DNA of 64,000 bases from Manganibacter manganicus. Lineage in GTDB: Bacteria > Pseudomonadota > Alphaproteobacteria > Rhizobiales > Rhizobiaceae. The notes below the pieces were generated by a model that saw only the letters and a list, made by a program, of their open reading frames with translations, did no database searches and was not told the origin of the DNA. The stretch lies in NCBI RefSeq assembly GCF_002075885.1, contig NZ_MDET01000034.1, forward strand, positions 124,001 through 188,000, written 5' to 3'. The position numbers were made by a program, and so were the translations under genes. This document shows positions 60,629 to 64,000 of the stretch, in pieces. Each line of letters begins with the position of its first letter. Position 1 is the stretch's first letter.

Positions 60629-62137
60629 ATGGCCTTTCTCGAAACGCATGGCTTGGGCCGCGACTTTCCCGGCGTAAGTGCGTTGAACGATGTCGATCTT
60701 TCAATCGAACTCGGCCGCGTTCATGTTCTCGCTGGAGAAAACGGCGCCGGCAAATCCACTCTGGTCAAGCTTCTGACGGGCACTGACAGACCTTCGCGCG
60801 GCAGCATCAGCATTGATGGAAAAGACCCCGCCGAAGACCCGAGCCTGTTTCGCAATATTGCGTATGTACCGCAGGAACTTACCCTGTTTCCGCACCTGTC
60901 GGTGGCGGAAAACCTGTTTCTTCCCTATGACCGCACGGGGCATGGCCGCAACATTGTCAATCGTCGGCGTCTCGAAAGCGAAGCGGCGACGGTTCTCGCG
61001 CGGTTCGGCATAACCGCGTCGCCCGCCGCCTTCGTGCGCACGATCTCGGTTCCCGATCAGCAATTGTTGCAGATCGCACGGGCCTCCACGAACAAGAACA
61101 TGAAAGTGCTTATCCTCGATGAGCCCACCTCGTCACTGACGAGTACCGAAGTCGATCGCGTGTTTCAGGTCATTTCGGGGTTTCGTGATAGCGAACATGC
61201 GATCATCTTCATATCGCACAAGATGGATGAAGTGTTTTCCATCGGAGATGACTGCACCGTTCTGCGGAATGGCGAGAAGGTGGAGGCCGGGCATCTGGCT
61301 GATACTGATGTCAATGGGCTCATCCGGGCAATGTCGGGGGAAACGATCCACCTTGGCGATACCTTCCGTCCCGAGGTTGTACCGCCGGGCGACGGGGACG
61401 CGATCTTGACGGTGCGCGGACTGAGCGGTCCGCATTTCGAGAATGTCGATTTTGACCTCAAACGCGGCGAAATACTCGGCTTCGCCGGGTTGGTGGGGGC
61501 CGGCCGCTCCGAGGTGATGCAGACCATATTCGGCTACATAAAGGCGACAGCCGGCGCGGTCGAAATGGAGGGTAAGCCCTGGACGCTCGGCGATACGGCC
61601 GCTTCGATCCGCAACGGCATGATTTATCTGTCCGAGGAGCGCAAGCAACACGGCATACTGCCGCTGATGTCGGTGCGCGACAATATCGGCATCTCGCTTT
61701 ACGACCAGACCGCGTCGGTGTTCGGCATTTCCGCGCGCAAGGAACGCGCCTGCGTCGCCGATATCATCAAGGCCTACGACATCAAAACGTCGAGCATGGG
61801 CAAGCAAATCATGTTCCTGTCCGGCGGCAACCAGCAGAAGGCTCTTATTGGCCGCGCCATGGCCCAGCAGCCGCGCGTCCTCATCTTCGACGAGCCGACA
61901 AAGGGCATCGATGTGCGTACCAAGGCGGAGATCTATCGCATCATGAAGGGTTTGGCCGAGCAGGGCGTCGGGATCATCCTGGTTTCCTCCGAGATGGAGG
62001 AGTTGCGCAAATGCGCGACACGTATCGTCACAATGCACTCGGGCAAGGTGACAGGAAGTTTCGATGCCGCCGGCACGAGCAACGAAACGCTTGTCGGCGC
62101 AATATTCGGTAAGGAGAACACGCCCGATGCGGCCTAA
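60629..62137 (+). CDS. Sugar ABC transporter ATP-binding protein, RbsA/MglA type
   Basis: A 502-residue protein with two ATP-binding domains. Domain 1 has Walker A GENGAGKS, an unusual ISVPDQQLLQIARA in place of the LSGGQ signature, and LILDEPTSSLTS. Domain 2 has GLVGAGRSE and the intact LSGGNQQKALIGRA with LIFDEPTKGIDV. The asymmetry is normal for RbsA. ATG 60629 is preferred because family members begin near MAFLETHGL; ATG 60590 is possible. It overlaps the permease gene by 11 bases. Confidence 0.92.
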   Translation: MAFLETHGLGRDFPGVSALNDVDLSIELGRVHVLAGENGAGKSTLVKLLTGTDRPSRGSISIDGKDPAEDPSLFRNIAYVPQELTLFPHLSVAENLFLPYDRTGHGRNIVNRRRLESEAATVLARFGITASPAAFVRTISVPDQQLLQIARASTNKNMKVLILDEPTSSLTSTEVDRVFQVISGFRDSEHAIIFISHKMDEVFSIGDDCTVLRNGEKVEAGHLADTDVNGLIRAMSGETIHLGDTFRPEVVPPGDGDAILTVRGLSGPHFENVDFDLKRGEILGFAGLVGAGRSEVMQTIFGYIKATAGAVEMEGKPWTLGDTAASIRNGMIYLSEERKQHGILPLMSVRDNIGISLYDQTASVFGISARKERACVADIIKAYDIKTSSMGKQIMFLSGGNQQKALIGRAMAQQPRVLIFDEPTKGIDVRTKAEIYRIMKGLAEQGVGIILVSSEMEELRKCATRIVTMHSGKVTGSFDAAGTSNETLVGAIFGKENTPDAA

Positions 62138-63092
62138 TCCCCTCAAGGCGCTGGTCGTCAATCCATTGGCTGGCGTTTTCATCGCGCTGGTCGCGATCTT
62201 CGTCATATCGGCGCTGTTGTCGCCCTATTTCATGACCGGCTACAACCTGTCCGTCGTGACTCGAACGCTGGCCTTCGTCGGCCTTGTGACGATCGGCCAG
62301 GCATCGTTGATGATCCTGGGGGAGATCGATCTGTCGCTCGGTGTCATCGGCGGCTTGTGTGGCGTTGCCGCCGGCATGCTGATGGTCAATTTAGGCCTGT
62401 CGCCCTGGATCGCATTGCCGCTTGCATTGCTTCTGGGGGCGGCTTGCGGCCTGCTCAACGGTGTGCTGGTGTCGCTTCTTCGCCTGCATTCGCTTGTGCT
62501 TACCATCGGCACAGCCGGCATATTCGGCGGCGCCAACCTGGTGCTGACGCGCGGTGTTGCCATCACCAATATCCCGAAGGAAATTCAGGTTTTCGGTCGT
62601 GGTGATTTGTTCGGAATTCCAATGCCGTTCGTCATCATGATCGTGGTGCTGGCAATTGTGTCGTTCATCGCCGCCAAGACTCCGTTCGGGCGTTACCTCT
62701 ATGCCATCGGGAACAATCCGGCCGCCGCTCGCATGCTCGGCATCAAGGTCGACCGCATCAGGATACTGGTTTTCGTTTTCGCCGGCGTCATGGCTGCCCT
62801 GGCTGGCCTGCTGATGGTCGCCCGGCTGGGAACGGCCCAGCCGTCGATCGGCGAGACCTGGGTGCTTGCACCGATCGCAGCCGCCGTCATCGGTGGTGTG
62901 ACCACGACCGGCGGGGTTGGCACGCCGCTAGGCGCGACCTTCGGTGCGGCCATCATCGGGATTATCGAAAACATCATCGTTCTGTTTGGCGTCTCGCCTT
63001 ACTGGCAGGGCATCGTCAGCGGTGTCATCGTCGTCCTGGCGATCTCTTTCGACGCTGTGTCGCGCCGTTACCTGCGTTCCGATGCAGCCTAA
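62127..63092 (+). CDS. Sugar ABC transporter permease, RbsC type
   Basis: A 321-residue inner-membrane permease with eight to ten helices. RbsC-type blocks are LMILGEIDLSLGVIGGLCGV, YAIGNNPAAARMLGIKVDR and IGGVTTTGGVGTPLGATFG. The start ATG 62127 lies inside the end of the ATPase gene, with AAGGAG 11 bases upstream. It makes the pore for the sugar bound by the RbsB-like protein. Confidence 0.93.
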   Translation: MRPNPLKALVVNPLAGVFIALVAIFVISALLSPYFMTGYNLSVVTRTLAFVGLVTIGQASLMILGEIDLSLGVIGGLCGVAAGMLMVNLGLSPWIALPLALLLGAACGLLNGVLVSLLRLHSLVLTIGTAGIFGGANLVLTRGVAITNIPKEIQVFGRGDLFGIPMPFVIMIVVLAIVSFIAAKTPFGRYLYAIGNNPAAARMLGIKVDRIRILVFVFAGVMAALAGLLMVARLGTAQPSIGETWVLAPIAAAVIGGVTTTGGVGTPLGATFGAAIIGIIENIIVLFGVSPYWQGIVSGVIVVLAISFDAVSRRYLRSDAA

Positions 63093-63116
63093 CCAGCGAA
63101 TGTACGGGAGGAGAAC

Positions 63117-64000
63117 ATGAAACTTGGATTGAACCTGTCGTTCGCCATCAAACGCTGGCTGGGCGGCGACGCCATGGCCCATATCGTCAAGAACGAGATC
63201 GGTTGCGATATCGTTCAATTTACCTGGGACCTGGTTGATCCGTGGTGGCCGGCCGAGCAACGCGATCCGATCGCGCGTGAGTACGCCGCCGCATTCCGCC
63301 GTGCGGGCATCACCATCGAAAGCACGTTCGGTGGGCTTGCATCCTACACCTATAACCATTTTCTCGCGCCGACCCCGGAACTGCGGGCGCTGGGCAAAGA
63401 GCACCTCAAGCGCGCAATCGACATGACGTCGGAAATGGGAGTACGCGCCGCCGGCATGCCCTTCGGGTCGTTTTCGGCCGCCGATGCGCTCGACCCTGTT
63501 CGTCGCGAAACGATCTACAAGGACGCGATCGGGGCCTATCTCGACCTTACCCATCATGCCAAGGCACGAGGGCTGGATACCCTTTACATCGAGCCGGTTC
63601 CTCTGGCGACGGAATTCCCGTCCTCGGCGCCGGACGCCTTGCGCCTGATGAAGGACCTGAACGCCCACAGCGCCATACCGGTGCGGCTCATGGTCGATTG
63701 GGGCCATGCGTTGTTTACGCCGCTCTTCGGCGACAAGGCCGATATGGATTACTGGATGGAGATCTGCGGCGATTATATCGGCGCCTTCCATATCCAGCAG
63801 TCCGATGGGCTTCTGGATCGGCATTGGAACTTTACCCGTGACGGCGTGATAACGCCGGACAGGTTGGCGGAATTCTGGAGACGCCACCGTCTTTCCAGTC
63901 AGACCTACTTCATGGAAATAATCTATCCCTTCGAGGAAACCGACGAGCATGTGCTCGCCGACATGAAGGCTGCCGTCGCACTTCTGCGGCAGGCTGCATA
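63117..64000 (+). CDS. Sugar isomerase/epimerase (TIM-barrel), reaching the window edge
   Basis: About 294 residues from ATG 63117, with GGGAGGAG upstream; the final codon is cut as TA-, so the stop is probably at the very edge. The protein has the xylose-isomerase-like TIM-barrel pattern: MKLGLNLSFAIKRWL, a glutamate in TLYIEPVP, VDWGHALF, AFHIQQSDG and FMEIIYPFEE, consistent with the Glu/Asp/His/Glu metal site of D-tagatose 3-epimerase relatives. It is the fourth gene of the sugar transporter operon and probably starts catabolism of the imported sugar. Confidence 0.85.
   Translation, partial: MKLGLNLSFAIKRWLGGDAMAHIVKNEIGCDIVQFTWDLVDPWWPAEQRDPIAREYAAAFRRAGITIESTFGGLASYTYNHFLAPTPELRALGKEHLKRAIDMTSEMGVRAAGMPFGSFSAADALDPVRRETIYKDAIGAYLDLTHHAKARGLDTLYIEPVPLATEFPSSAPDALRLMKDLNAHSAIPVRLMVDWGHALFTPLFGDKADMDYWMEICGDYIGAFHIQQSDGLLDRHWNFTRDGVITPDRLAEFWRRHRLSSQTYFMEIIYPFEETDEHVLADMKAAVALLRQAA

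Overview
The window is about 64 kb of GC-rich chromosome or megaplasmid from an alphaproteobacterium. It is most likely a member of the Hyphomicrobiales (Mesorhizobium, Aminobacter, Phyllobacterium or Brucella/Ochrobactrum-like). This is inferred from the density of ABC solute-uptake operons, the rhizobial-type intergenic palindromes, the NAGGN osmoprotectant module, and the coxMSL, CIO-type oxidase and BetI-type regulator genes. No rRNA, tRNA, CRISPR array, prophage or insertion sequence was seen. The gene content is transport and catabolism of nitrogen- and carbon-containing small molecules.

Layout. (1) 1-7.4 kb: a truncated M20-family amidohydrolase reads away from a peptide/opine-type ABC transporter that includes a DppC-DppD fusion; two tandem palindromes and a GntR/FadR-type regulator follow. 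(2) 7.5-12.4 kb: the NAGGN (N-acetylglutaminylglutamine amide) module, made of an M42 peptidase, an amidotransferase and an N-acetylglutaminylglutamine synthetase. (3) 12.5-20.5 kb: an AmiC/AmiR-type amide sensor and ANTAR antiterminator head an operon with a second dpp-type transporter and an acetamidase/formamidase; a terminator-like hairpin sits just before amiC. (4) 20.6-24.8 kb: an aldo/keto reductase, oxyR divergent from a catalase, a RIME-like repeat and a DUF6494 small protein. (5) 24.9-31.7 kb: cydAB (CIO type), a D-aminopeptidase/D-amino-acid transaminase pair with a divergent LysR gene, and a ZnT9-like CDF transporter. (6) 31.9-40.9 kb: a 57-residue membrane protein, a proline-rich small ORF, two glycoside hydrolases (GH144-like and GH39), and divergently a third dpp-type transporter. 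(7) 40.9-41.8 kb: a RES/Xre toxin-antitoxin pair.

(8) 41.9-54.8 kb is the most interesting part. It holds two CrtI-like flavoproteins, a GcvT-like protein, an 83-residue unknown, a BetI-like TetR regulator, a PotABCD-type transporter, a class III aminotransferase and a Rieske oxygenase. The three intergenic regions that drive these genes carry copies of one dyad, TGAA-N6-TTCA, and the best three sites share TTGAAC-N3-CATTCA. This looks like one TetR-controlled regulon for uptake and breakdown of an amine, plausibly N-methylated or quaternary; the substrate is not known.

(9) 55.1-59.0 kb: a coxMSL-type molybdenum hydroxylase with its own MoaD/ThiS-like protein. (10) 59.6-64 kb: a ribose-type sugar ABC transporter and a sugar isomerase/epimerase gene that runs to the window edge.

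Start codons were adjusted where Shine-Dalgarno sequences, overlaps or required N-terminal residues argued for it. Family assignments are from recognised motifs and protein architecture; no database search was possible.
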